A stretch of 64,000 bases of DNA from NCBI GenBank assembly GCA_964393835.1, contig CAYMUN010000001.1:26184-90183 (forward strand). Direction: 5' to 3'. The notes below the pieces were generated by a model that was given only the letters and a program-made list of their open reading frames with translations, searched no databases and had not been told where the DNA came from. The DNA comes from CAYMUN01 sp964393835. GTDB lineage: Bacteria > Patescibacteriota > Saccharimonadia > Saccharimonadales > UBA4665. Position 1 is the first letter of the stretch, and each line of letters begins with the position of its first letter. Of this stretch, positions 1-8,409 are shown piece after piece. A program made the translations under genes and the position numbers.

Positions 1-194
1 TCTATTCTATCAGCCCGGATCTTAAATAATTATTAAATGTGGACGCGAGCTCGGCACCCTTTCTAGACCTATGTACAGATTGCATATAGGATCGATATTT
101 ATTCCATACAGAGGAAGTACAGAAAGGATGTGTAATCGATATGGTGCTCTGGAAGCGGGTGCGGCACATCAATCTTAGCCTGCCGGAAGAACTA
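1..194. other. Intergenic region, no recognisable feature
   Basis: I see no convincing gene, RNA or terminator in this stretch downstream of the L19 gene. Open frames here are antisense shadows of the alanine-rich tail of L19. Confidence 0.5.
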
Positions 195-785
195 CTAGGC
201 TTTGGGGATAGCTTCGGTTTCGGCTGCGGCTGAGGTGTCAGTTGGGGTGTCGGCTGTGGTGTCGGCGGGGGCGGTGTCGCGAGCAGCCAGAGCGGCTTCG
301 GCTTTGGCGTCGATAGCGGCTTGCTCGGCAGCTTTGGCGGCAGCTTTAGCGGCGGCCTCGGCGGCGACTTGTTCGTGAAGTTTAGCTTCTTCGGCGGCAG
401 CGGCTTCGTCGTGGATGTCGTTGACGGCGGCGGCGTCAAAAGCGATGCCGGTCATGCGAGCGGCCTTGCCAGTACGATTACGCATATAGCTCAGGTAGTT
501 GCGGCGGACTTTGGAGCGCTTGGTAACCTCGACCTGGACGACGAGGGGACTGTGCAGTAAAAAGCTTTTTTCGACGCCGACGCCGCTGGCGATGCGGCGG
601 ACGGTAATGCGGCTGGTGTGACTACCTTTCATGTCGGTACGGATAACCAGGCCCTGAAAAATCTGGATGCGCTCTTTGTTGCCTTCGCGGATTTTTTGGT
701 GCACTTTGACAGTATCGCCGCTGCGGACATCGACGACGGCTTGCTTCTTGTAGCGATCATTAATCTTCTGGATTACACCTTGCAT
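195..785 (-). CDS. rplS: 50S ribosomal protein L19 with long alanine-rich tail
   Basis: This is ribosomal protein bL19, which sits at the interface of the two ribosomal subunits. The first ~110 of 196 residues match the family, including VRSGDTVKVHQKIREGNKER near residues 20-39 and RNYLSYMRNRTGKAARM near the end of the core. L19 is usually about 115 residues, so some 85 residues are an extra tail, rich in Ala, Glu and Lys and then in Thr, Asp and Pro. I chose the ATG at 785 because a promoter (TTGCCT, 17 bases, TACAAT) ends nine bases before it and L19 proteins usually begin here; a GTG at 812 in frame is less likely. The function is certain; the role of the tail is unknown. Confidence 0.95.
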   Translation of the reverse strand: MQGVIQKINDRYKKQAVVDVRSGDTVKVHQKIREGNKERIQIFQGLVIRTDMKGSHTSRITVRRIASGVGVEKSFLLHSPLVVQVEVTKRSKVRRNYLSYMRNRTGKAARMTGIAFDAAAVNDIHDEAAAAEEAKLHEQVAAEAAAKAAAKAAEQAAIDAKAEAALAARDTAPADTTADTPTDTSAAAETEAIPKA

Positions 786-794
786 ATCCGGTAG

Positions 795-823
795 ATTGTA
801 CACGATTTTCACCCCTAAGGCAA
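795..823 (-). promoter_or_regulatory. rplS promoter
   Basis: The minus strand shows TTGCCT, a 17-base spacer and TACAAT. The -10 box ends nine bases before the ATG at 785, so the mRNA would have almost no leader. Confidence 0.6.
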
Positions 824-844
824 GCCTAATAGGGCGGGGCTGGC

Positions 845-2452
845 TTAGCCGACGACGCGGTACAGTTCCTCAAGGGTGGTTTCGCCGCGCAGGACTTTGA
901 GCATCCCGTCTTGGAGCATGGTCAGCATGCCGGACTTTGCCGCGGCGGCTTCGATGGTCTGGGTTGAAACGTAGGCTTTGGGGTTTTCCAGCAAATGCCG
1001 TAAGTCATCGCTCATCGTAAACTGCTCCCGGATAGCCAGCTGGCCGCTAAAGCCGTAGGGGTTATCGTCAGAACTGCCAGGTTTATACAATTGCAAGCCC
1101 TCTAAGGGCGGGTGCTCGATACCGGCCGGTAGCGTTGCCAGGACTTCATTAATTTTGGCCCATTCGCCTTCGCTCGGAGCGTAGGCTTGTTTGAGCGTGT
1201 CGTCGAGACGGCGAATCAAGCGCTGGGCCATAACCAGGCGGATTGCCGAAACAAATAGCGGATTTTGGCCGATGATTTCCGCGATGCGGGTCAGCGCGGC
1301 GCCTGCCGAACTGGCATGAAAAGTCGCTAGCACCAAGTGGCCGGTGAGCGCGGCCTGTAAGGCGGTCTTAGCCGTATCCAGGTCACGAATCTCACCGATC
1401 ATCACGATATCCGGATCCAGCCGCAGCACGGCCCGTAGTTTGTCAGCAAAACTGTTATCATTGCCGCCCTCTTGGGAATGTACCGAGATCTGGGTAATAC
1501 CCGGAAACTGGTATTCTACGGGGTCTTCGATGGTGATGATTTTACGCTCCTCAGTGTTGAGCGTGTTGAGCATCGAGTACAAGGTAGTCGTTTTGCCCGA
1601 GCCGGTGGGGCCGACGATCATCGCCAAACCAGTGGGTTTAGAAATAATATCATCGACAATGGCCCGTTCGTGCTCTGACAAGCCAAGTTTATCAAGAGTA
1701 TACATCGTAGCGTCCATGTTAAACAGGCGCATGACGACATCCATGCCATTGATCGTCGGCACGGTCTCCAAGCGGACATTGACATCGACGGTATTGCCGT
1801 CGGCCATGGTAACGGCTTGGGCGATATGCCCCTGTTGGGCTTCGTCGACGCCAGTTGAAACATTGCCGGCACTGGCGATAGCCGAGAGTAGGATCCTGTA
1901 TTTTTCATGGCTCAGGTGGGCGATGGGGTGCAAGATGCCGTCGATACGCAACCGAATCCGTATCAGGTTCGGCTGGTTTTCCAGGTGAATATCCGAAGCA
2001 TTCAGCCGGTGGGCTTGGGCCACTAAATAGGCCAGCATGTCATCGGCCCGCACCTGCTCCAAGATATCAGAGATTTGTTCTACCCGCTCGCTGTTGCCAG
2101 TCTGGTTGACGGCAATATCCTGGTAGACCACTTGCCTGGGTGGATCATAGAGTTTCATGTACTCCCGGAAACCGGCATCAGAAATTACCGTCACTGCTAC
2201 TCGCTGTTCGATAAAGCGCTGTTGGAGGCTATTGATGGTAGGCGATGAAGTGGTGGTGGTAATACCAAACAGAATATTGCTGCGATCCATGCGCAGCGGG
2301 ATCACCCGCATCTGATTGAGCTCCTGTACCGTTAGCAGATCACGGTACAGGGTTTTATCGGTGGTTTGGGAAGTATCAAAATAATTCAGCCCCAAGATGC
2401 GGGCCCGGCGCTGCGTGGCTTGTTCTTCGTCGTGGCGGGCATCCTGGCTCAT
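845..2452 (-). CDS. Type IV pilus assembly / type II secretion ATPase (PilB/GspE family)
   Basis: This is a 535-residue cytoplasmic secretion ATPase that would power assembly of type IV pilus or pseudopilus fibres. An N-terminal GspE-type domain precedes the ATPase core, with Walker A GPTGSGKTTT at about residue 281, a Walker B region (DPDIVMIGEIRD) near 346-357 and a His box (LATFHASSA) near 377. Between the core and the C-terminus PilB proteins usually carry a four-cysteine zinc site; here this stretch (TLKQAYAPSEGEW onward) has no cysteine. A prepilin-like gene lies at 16221-16901, but no other pilus gene is in the window. The -10 box TATACT ends eight bases before the ATG, so the message is probably leaderless. 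Confidence 0.92.
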   Translation of the reverse strand: MSQDARHDEEQATQRRARILGLNYFDTSQTTDKTLYRDLLTVQELNQMRVIPLRMDRSNILFGITTTTSSPTINSLQQRFIEQRVAVTVISDAGFREYMKLYDPPRQVVYQDIAVNQTGNSERVEQISDILEQVRADDMLAYLVAQAHRLNASDIHLENQPNLIRIRLRIDGILHPIAHLSHEKYRILLSAIASAGNVSTGVDEAQQGHIAQAVTMADGNTVDVNVRLETVPTINGMDVVMRLFNMDATMYTLDKLGLSEHERAIVDDIISKPTGLAMIVGPTGSGKTTTLYSMLNTLNTEERKIITIEDPVEYQFPGITQISVHSQEGGNDNSFADKLRAVLRLDPDIVMIGEIRDLDTAKTALQAALTGHLVLATFHASSAGAALTRIAEIIGQNPLFVSAIRLVMAQRLIRRLDDTLKQAYAPSEGEWAKINEVLATLPAGIEHPPLEGLQLYKPGSSDDNPYGFSGQLAIREQFTMSDDLRHLLENPKAYVSTQTIEAAAAKSGMLTMLQDGMLKVLRGETTLEELYRVVG

Positions 2453-2460
2453 ATTCCCCT

Positions 2461-2476
2461 AGTATAAAGCATAAGC
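2461..2476 (-). promoter_or_regulatory. -10 region of the PilB-type gene with GCTTATGC octamer
   Basis: TATACT on the minus strand ends eight bases before the ATG at 2452. The octamer GCTTATGC lies two bases upstream of it; the reverse complement of this octamer sits at the same place before fba and gap. Confidence 0.55.
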
Positions 2477-2502
2477 AGGGACTTACGGTATAGTGAATGC
2501 AT

Positions 2503-3012
2503 ATGATCGAGTTGGTTTTAATTGCTCACAATCTGCGTAGCAGCCATAATGTCGGCTCATTGCTGCGTACCGCTGAGGGCTTAGGAGTGGGTAAGCTATG
2601 GCTCACCGGTTATTCCCCTTACCCACTCCGTGAAACCCCTCGTGAAACCGATACGCGTCTGCCTCACCTAGCTGCCAAAGTCGACCAACAGATTCGTAAA
2701 ACTGCTTTGGGGGCCGAATCCCAGATCGACTGGCAACACCAGCCGGATATCGAAGAGGTCTTAGGCAGCCTCAAAAGCCGCGGGTTCCAAGTAGCCGCCC
2801 TGGAGCAAGCTTCCGGCTCTATCGCCTTACCCGGTTTTAAGCCGCCTCAAAAACTAGCGCTTGTCCTGGGCCATGAAGTCGAGGGTCTGGAGTCGGAGAT
2901 TCTTGGACTGTGCGATATGATCCTGGAAATCCCGATGGCCGGCCAGAAAGAATCATTTAATGTCGTCCAGGCGGCGGCCATGGCCCTTTACCACTGCCAA
3001 TTAGTCGCTTAA
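2503..3012 (+). CDS. SpoU/TrmH family RNA methyltransferase
   Basis: This 169-residue protein is an RNA 2'-O-ribose methyltransferase of the SPOUT knot fold. All three SpoU motifs are visible: NLRSSHNVGSLLRTAEGLGV at residues 10-29 (substrate side, with the conserved Asn and Arg), LVLGHEVEGLE near 121 and IPMAGQKESFNVVQAAAMAL near 145, where the last two form the SAM-binding knot. It is the short catalytic domain alone, without an extra RNA-binding domain, so tRNA or rRNA as substrate cannot be told apart. A TATAGT box ends eight bases before the ATG at 2503, which I prefer to the ATG two codons upstream (2497). It diverges from the PilB-type gene. Confidence 0.9.
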   Translation: MIELVLIAHNLRSSHNVGSLLRTAEGLGVGKLWLTGYSPYPLRETPRETDTRLPHLAAKVDQQIRKTALGAESQIDWQHQPDIEEVLGSLKSRGFQVAALEQASGSIALPGFKPPQKLALVLGHEVEGLESEILGLCDMILEIPMAGQKESFNVVQAAAMALYHCQLVA

Positions 3013-3023
3013 AACTCAACGTA

Positions 3024-3032
3024 TGCTATAAT
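3024..3032 (+). promoter_or_regulatory. Extended -10 promoter of the CAP-domain gene
   Basis: TGCTATAAT is a perfect extended -10 box. It would give a leader of about 20 bases without a Shine-Dalgarno sequence before the ATG at 3062. Confidence 0.55.
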
Positions 3033-3061
3033 TGAATCTGTTAAATCTCAAATAAACATCT

Positions 3062-3973
3062 ATGGCTCTCGCGACTAGACCAAAACCGACGGTACATCAT
3101 AAAAAACGCCAGGCGAAACACCATCGCCACAGTAAACACTACTTAAAATCTTACTGGCCGTACTTGCCGATGCTGCTGATTGTCGGCATCGGGCTGCTGG
3201 TCAATAGCGCCTGGTCGGCCAGCAGCGTATTGGGAATCAAATCGGACTTTAGCAACAGCGCCCTTCTGGCGGCCACCAACAGTCGGCGTCTCACTGAAAA
3301 GCAGCCTACCCTGACCCTTGACCCCCAGTTGACGGCGGCTGCCCAAGCCAAGGCCGAAGACATGGCCCAAGCCAACTACTGGGCCCATACCTCTCCAACC
3401 GGTAAAACACCCTGGGCATTTATCGCCGCCAGCGGCTACCAATACCAAACCGCCGGCGAAAACCTGGCCTATGGTTTTGCCAATGCCGAGGATACCGTCA
3501 CCGGCTGGATGAACAGTCCGGAGCATCGGGACAACATTTTGAGCAGCACCTACCAAAATGTCGGCTTTGGCGTCGCCAGCTCGCCGAACTACCAAGGCCA
3601 GGGGCCAGAAACAATCGTCGTGGCCGAATACGGTCAGCCCGTCGCCGCGACGGCTACCATATCCTTTACCGTGCCCGAGCCGACCGGTGCGACTACTCAA
3701 CACATCCAAGGCACAACCACCGAACCGGCGGCTACGCCGGTGTCCCGGATTCAAATGTTGACGGGTGGCCAGGCCGCCTGGAGCCTGGCGGCCCTGTCGG
3801 CCCTGGCCGGTGCCGCCCTGATACTATTCATTACCCGTCACAGCCTACGCCTGCACCGCGCGCTTGTCCGCGGGGAAGCTTTCATTACTCATCACCCACT
3901 GCTCGATATCACGATAGTTTTCATTTTTACCACCGGCTTTGTCCTGAGCCGGGCCAGCGGTATTATCCGCTAG
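3062..3973 (+). CDS. Membrane-anchored CAP (SCP/PR1-like) domain protein
   Basis: This 303-residue protein is likely exported and membrane anchored. A basic, His-rich N-terminus is followed by a membrane segment at about residues 32-50, then a CAP domain at about 68-195 with the typical HTSPTGKTPW, AGENLAYGF and SPEHRDNIL blocks. Two further hydrophobic segments near 238-258 and 277-298 are unusual for the family and would fix the C-terminus in the membrane. Bacterial CAP domains are common on cell surfaces, but their biochemical role is mostly unknown, so I give no substrate. It converges on dnaE, with 18 bases between the two stops and no clear terminator. Confidence 0.88.
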   Translation: MALATRPKPTVHHKKRQAKHHRHSKHYLKSYWPYLPMLLIVGIGLLVNSAWSASSVLGIKSDFSNSALLAATNSRRLTEKQPTLTLDPQLTAAAQAKAEDMAQANYWAHTSPTGKTPWAFIAASGYQYQTAGENLAYGFANAEDTVTGWMNSPEHRDNILSSTYQNVGFGVASSPNYQGQGPETIVVAEYGQPVAATATISFTVPEPTGATTQHIQGTTTEPAATPVSRIQMLTGGQAAWSLAALSALAGAALILFITRHSLRLHRALVRGEAFITHHPLLDITIVFIFTTGFVLSRASGIIR

Positions 3974-3991
3974 TTAGCGGGCTGCTGGCCG

Positions 3992-6900
3992 CTACTGCAA
4001 GACGAGGTTATCGGCGCCGACTAAGGCTGCTAGTTGGGCCAGGCCATCGCTGGTGCGATCGATCCCACCAGGGAGTTTTATGGCTTGTTTGCTGGCGGCT
4101 TCGCCCAAAACAAGTACAACTTCGGTTTCACCCTGATGACTGTCGATGGTTTGTTTGAGAGTTAACAGAGTTTGTTGGTCGTTGGTATTGTGCAACCGGA
4201 TGTACAGACGCTCATGAAGTGGCGTGGTGGCTATGATGTCTGCCGGCTTGCCGGAGACAGTTTTTTTAGGTTTGGGAGTTTTGATTTTTTTACCGGTACC
4301 CTGATAGGCGCCGGCCTGTTGGCTAGTGATTTCGCGAGCATCGTCAACCATGATTTTAACCTCGCTGGACTCGCCGCCGTCTTTGTCGCGCGCGTTAACC
4401 TTGCCGCGAATCAGTACAACTCGGTCACGCTCCCAGAGACCGGCGGTTTGTTGATAGCTGTTAGGGAATAAAATGACCTCGACTTCAGCAAAGCGATCCT
4501 CGATTTTAACAAAGGCCATCTTTTGGCCATTGCGGGTAGTGATTTCACGGAACTCGGTAATGGCACCGCCGACTGTGACCGACTTACCGTGATGATCAAC
4601 CGTAATCGTATTGAGCGGCACGGTTTGCTCGCTCAGGATGGTTTCAAACAGCTCGAGCGGGTGCTGGCTCAGGTATAGGCCAAGTAACTCCCGCTCCCAT
4701 ATCAGCTGCTCACGACTGTCGACGGGAGCAGGAGGGATTTGCAACTCTAGCCGCGGCCGGCTGACCGAAGCCTCGTCCTCCAGGTTACCAAATATGTCAG
4801 TCTGGCCGCTATTGGCCTGTTTTTGTAACCGGGCGGCATAGGCGAGCAAGAGATCCAGGTTATGGAGCAGCATCGATCGGTCACCATAGCGGTCAAAGGC
4901 CCCGGCTTTGACGAGGCTTTCCATAGGTTTACGATTAACGATACGATTGCTGACCCGGCCCAAAAAATCCTCAAGACTTTCAAATTCACCGTCCTGGCGA
5001 GCCCTCAGGATTTCTTCGACCACACCAGTACCGACATTTTTGATAGCCGCCATGCCAAAGCGAATCTGGTTAGTTTCCGGAACGACGGCAAACTCTACGA
5101 ATGATTCATTAATATCAGGCGGCAGGACGGTGATATCCATATGCTTGCACTCGGTAATTTCGATGGCCAAACGGTCAATGTCATCATAGTCGCTAGTCAT
5201 AACGGCGGCCATGTAGGCGGCCGGGTAGTTAGCTTTGAGATAGGCCGTTTGGTAGGCGATCATGGCATAGCAGGCGGAGTGAGCTTTGTTGAAACAGTAG
5301 GCCGCGAAATCTTCTAATTGCTTCCAGAATTTTTCCATTAGCGGCCGATCAGCCCCGACTGTTTTTATAGCCCCCTCGATAAATTCAGCCTTCATCTTGG
5401 CTAGCATCTGGGGATTTTTTTTACCGATAGCTTTGCGCAGCGTGTCGGCCTGGCCACCGGTAAAACCGCACATCTCCTTAGAGATTTGCATAACCTGCTC
5501 TTGGGTGACGATTACTCCGTAGGTGCTCTCCAGCGCTGGCTTCATAGCCGGGTGCAAATAGGTAATTTTGCGCTCGCCGTGTTTACGGGCGATAAAATCA
5601 TCAATCCACTGCATCGGGCCGGGACGATACAGAGCCACCATTGAAATGATATCTTCAAAAACCGTGGGCCGTAGATCCTTGAGATAACGCTTCATGCCGG
5701 CCGATTCCAGCTGAAACACACCAGTGGTCTCGCCACGAGCCAGCAGCTCGTAGGTAGACTTGTCGTCAAGCGGGATGGTGTTAATATCAATAGTTTTGCC
5801 GTAAACCCGCTTGATAATTCGCAGGGCGTTATTGATAGTCGTTAAGTTAGACAACCCCAAGAAGTCAATCTTGAGCAAGCCAAGCTCTTCGATGGGCCCC
5901 ATCGAGTACTGAGTAGCTACCACGCCCTTTTGAGCCATTTCCAGTGGCGTGTAGCAGACGATATCCTCGGGAGCGATGACTACGCCGGCGGCGTGAACGC
6001 CGTGCGAGCGAATAGTCCCCTCTAGCTGCACTGCCAAGTCAAACACTTTTTTAGCGGTGTCATTGGTCTGGTACTCCAGCTTGAGCTCACGGTTTTCCTT
6101 GATCGATGTTGACAACAGGATGTGCCGACCTTGTACCGGTGGCGGAATCATCTTAGCCAGACGGTCGGCTTCGGCATACGGGACTTGCAGTACCCGGGAA
6201 ACGTCGCGTACGGCATTGCGGGCGGCCATCCGGCCAAATGTCACGATATTAGCGACCCGCTCCTTGCCGTATTTCTCGACGCAATACTGGATGACCTCGT
6301 CACGACGGTTGTCCTGGATGTCGATATCAATATCCGGCATGCTGATCCGGTCAGGATTGAGGAAGCGCTCAAACAGCAAGTCATAGACCAGCGGGTCGAT
6401 TTCGGTGATCTTGAGCGCATAGGCGATAATCGAGCCGGCCGCGCTACCACGGCCCGGCCCAAAGACGATGCCCTGATCTTTGGCCCAGTTAATAAAATCA
6501 GCGATGATCAGGAAATAGCCGTTAAAGCCCATTTTTTCGATGACACTCAGCTCATAATCAGCGCGCTCTAAGACGTGCTGCGGCAAGGTTTTTTTGGCAG
6601 CCGAGATGGTGAGACTGGTAGCTTGGGTTTCAGTGATCGGTTGGCCGGCTTTTGACTGGCCGTAGCGCCAAGCCAGGCCTTGGTAGAGCAGTTTTTCAAG
6701 GTAGGAACGCTCGCTTTCGCCTTTAGGCACCGGGAATTTTGGAATCAAAATATTTCCTAATTCGATCGTCAGGTCACAGCGATCGGCAATGGCTTTGGAG
6801 TTGGTAATAAATTCCGGATGGTCGGCGCCCCAGCGGGCGATGACTTCCTCGGGCTTGTTAACGTACAAGTCGAATTCTTTGAGGCTCATGCGCTTATCGT

Positions 6901-7639
6901 CGGCCAGAAACGAGCCGGTCTGGACGCAGAGCAGGATTTCATGGGCTTCTTTGTCATCATGCTTTAGATAGTGGGCGTCACAGGTCACCACGCCGGGAAT
7001 ATCCAACTCTTGGCCCAATCTAATAAGCTGATCGTTGATGATTTTTTGCTCTGTCCAATGGCCGGGGTGATCGGGGTGACCGTGATCCTGGATCTCTAGG
7101 TAGTAACGATCACCAAAGGCTTTTTTATACCAGGCGGCAATGGTTTTGGCCTGCTCGTACTGGCCCTGTCGGATAGCGTCGGCTACTTCGCCGTTGGCGC
7201 AACCGCTCAAACAAATCAAGCCCTCGTTGTGCTCCTCCAGCAGTTTGCGATCAATCCGTGGCTTGTAGTAAAAACCCTCGAGATTGGCGATAGTCGATAG
7301 GGCCATCAGGTTTTGGTAGCCCTCGTGGTTCATGGCGAGTAGGATGACGTGGTAATACTGCTTATCCTTACCGGGCTCCTTGTCGTAGAGACTGCGGGCC
7401 GCGACATAGGCCTCCATGCCGATGATCGGTTTAATGCCACTGCTCCTGGCCTCTTTATAAAACTCGATGGCGCCGCTCAATGTACCATGATCGGTCATAG
7501 CTACCGCTTCCATGCCGCTGGCTTTAACATGCTCGATGAGTGCCGGAACCTTGGTCAACCCATCAAGCAAACTGTACTGCGTATGGTTGTGCAAATGCAC
7601 ATAATCACTAGCGTTTAGCGCGCTTTTTTTTGCTGCCAA
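3992..7639 (-). CDS. dnaE: DNA polymerase III subunit alpha
   Basis: This is the replicative polymerase of 1215 residues. It begins with a PHP domain (VHLHNHTQYSLLDG, then TDHGTLSGAIEFY), continues with the C-family polymerase core, where GPGRGSAAGS lies near residue 393 and the catalytic PDIDID near 431-437, and ends with a helix-hairpin-helix region and an OB-fold domain from about residue 1015 (TVGGAITEFREITTRNGQKM). The length and order are those of bacterial DnaE1. Translation appears to start with TTG at 7639 (MAAKKSALN); a TATAGA box ends eight bases before it, and a GAGGG lies in between, so leaderless and Shine-Dalgarno starts are both possible. Confidence 0.97.
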   Translation of the reverse strand: MAAKKSALNASDYVHLHNHTQYSLLDGLTKVPALIEHVKASGMEAVAMTDHGTLSGAIEFYKEARSSGIKPIIGMEAYVAARSLYDKEPGKDKQYYHVILLAMNHEGYQNLMALSTIANLEGFYYKPRIDRKLLEEHNEGLICLSGCANGEVADAIRQGQYEQAKTIAAWYKKAFGDRYYLEIQDHGHPDHPGHWTEQKIINDQLIRLGQELDIPGVVTCDAHYLKHDDKEAHEILLCVQTGSFLADDKRMSLKEFDLYVNKPEEVIARWGADHPEFITNSKAIADRCDLTIELGNILIPKFPVPKGESERSYLEKLLYQGLAWRYGQSKAGQPITETQATSLTISAAKKTLPQHVLERADYELSVIEKMGFNGYFLIIADFINWAKDQGIVFGPGRGSAAGSIIAYALKITEIDPLVYDLLFERFLNPDRISMPDIDIDIQDNRRDEVIQYCVEKYGKERVANIVTFGRMAARNAVRDVSRVLQVPYAEADRLAKMIPPPVQGRHILLSTSIKENRELKLEYQTNDTAKKVFDLAVQLEGTIRSHGVHAAGVVIAPEDIVCYTPLEMAQKGVVATQYSMGPIEELGLLKIDFLGLSNLTTINNALRIIKRVYGKTIDINTIPLDDKSTYELLARGETTGVFQLESAGMKRYLKDLRPTVFEDIISMVALYRPGPMQWIDDFIARKHGERKITYLHPAMKPALESTYGVIVTQEQVMQISKEMCGFTGGQADTLRKAIGKKNPQMLAKMKAEFIEGAIKTVGADRPLMEKFWKQLEDFAAYCFNKAHSACYAMIAYQTAYLKANYPAAYMAAVMTSDYDDIDRLAIEITECKHMDITVLPPDINESFVEFAVVPETNQIRFGMAAIKNVGTGVVEEILRARQDGEFESLEDFLGRVSNRIVNRKPMESLVKAGAFDRYGDRSMLLHNLDLLLAYAARLQKQANSGQTDIFGNLEDEASVSRPRLELQIPPAPVDSREQLIWERELLGLYLSQHPLELFETILSEQTVPLNTITVDHHGKSVTVGGAITEFREITTRNGQKMAFVKIEDRFAEVEVILFPNSYQQTAGLWERDRVVLIRGKVNARDKDGGESSEVKIMVDDAREITSQQAGAYQGTGKKIKTPKPKKTVSGKPADIIATTPLHERLYIRLHNTNDQQTLLTLKQTIDSHQGETEVVLVLGEAASKQAIKLPGGIDRTSDGLAQLAALVGADNLVLQ

Positions 7640-7691
7640 AATATCCCTCTATAACCCTACGTTATAGATACAGTATACCACTTATCACAGT

Positions 7692-8114
7692 CTATTTTTT
7701 GAGGAATTCGCGCAGATGATCGAGGGCGATGGTGGCTTCTTTAACGGCTTTTTTGAGGTCGATGTCTTCGGCGTCGCCCTCGTGGATGGCGCTGATGATT
7801 TCCCGAACTTTTTCTTTAGTATCCATGGCTTTTTCGACGGCTTCGGAAAGCTCGTTTTTAGCCTTGGCGCCTAGTTTGTCGCCTTTAATCTTGGCCTCGT
7901 CAACGACTTTACCCAACTCGGTGTGCAGCTTTTTAAGGTCTTTTTCGGCGGTGGCCAGGCTCTCGTTGGCGGCGTGTTTGATATCAGCCCGGGTCTTTTT
8001 ACCGCTTTTGGGCGCGGTCAGTATGCCGACTAAGTAGCCGGCCGCAGCCGCTACAGTGCTGCCGATGGCAATTTTTTTGATATTATCACGCTGGCGATCA
8101 CGACGGTTTAACAT
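7692..8114 (-). CDS. YtxH domain protein
   Basis: This 140-residue protein has a basic N-terminus, one membrane segment at about residues 14-32 (IAIGSTVAAAAGYLVGILTA) and the APKSGKKTRADIK motif typical of YtxH/GvpP-like proteins. The rest is a long charged helix rich in Lys, Glu and Ala, likely a coiled coil on the cytoplasmic side. YtxH proteins are often stress-related, but their molecular role is unclear. The gene is the second of a two-gene operon; its ATG overlaps the stop of the upstream membrane protein gene by one base at 8114. Confidence 0.8.
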   Translation of the reverse strand: MLNRRDRQRDNIKKIAIGSTVAAAAGYLVGILTAPKSGKKTRADIKHAANESLATAEKDLKKLHTELGKVVDEAKIKGDKLGAKAKNELSEAVEKAMDTKEKVREIISAIHEGDAEDIDLKKAVKEATIALDHLREFLKK

Positions 8115-8365
8115 TATTTACGGCTCCTTTGCGCTAGTTTAATAATATTCCCGATAACTTTAATGATAGCCATTTTGCCTTGCGTATCGCGAAAGACTTC
8201 GGCGGCCGATTCCACCGAGTCAACCACGTCTTCGGCTTTGGCCACGACGGTGCGAATACTGGAAATGAGTTTTAAAACCATGATCATCACGGCAATACAC
8301 AGGATAAAAAACAAGCTCAGCAAACTAGTCAAGATAACAACAAGAACGGTATCGGTAGCACTCAT
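8114..8365 (-). CDS. Small membrane protein, YtxH operon partner
   Basis: This is an 83-residue protein with one N-terminal membrane segment (about residues 6-32) followed by an amphipathic helix containing VAKAEDVVDSVESAAEVF. The layout resembles the DUF948-type proteins that often accompany YtxH genes, but the match is by appearance only. I start it at the ATG at 8365 (MSATDTVLV) because TATACT ends six bases before that codon; an in-frame upstream start at 8383 would lie upstream of the transcription start. It is the first gene of the operon with the YtxH gene. Confidence 0.75.
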   Translation of the reverse strand: MSATDTVLVVILTSLLSLFFILCIAVMIMVLKLISSIRTVVAKAEDVVDSVESAAEVFRDTQGKMAIIKVIGNIIKLAQRSRK

Positions 8366-8371
8366 GAGCAC

Positions 8372-8377
8372 AGTATA
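8372..8377 (-). promoter_or_regulatory. -10 box of the YtxH operon
   Basis: TATACT on the minus strand ends six bases before the ATG at 8365, implying a leaderless message. Confidence 0.55.
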
Positions 8378-8409
8378 TAACAATTAACCGTAGGGGACTA
8401 GTGGGGTTG

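Noticed and set aside
2..439. Pro-rich open frame on the minus strand
   Set aside because: It is the antisense-frame shadow of the repetitive Ala-rich tail of L19 and runs past the end of that gene without a ribosome site.
3143..3754. 203-codon frame opposite the CAP-domain gene
   Set aside because: The CAP protein on the other strand has clear motifs; this frame has none and no promoter.
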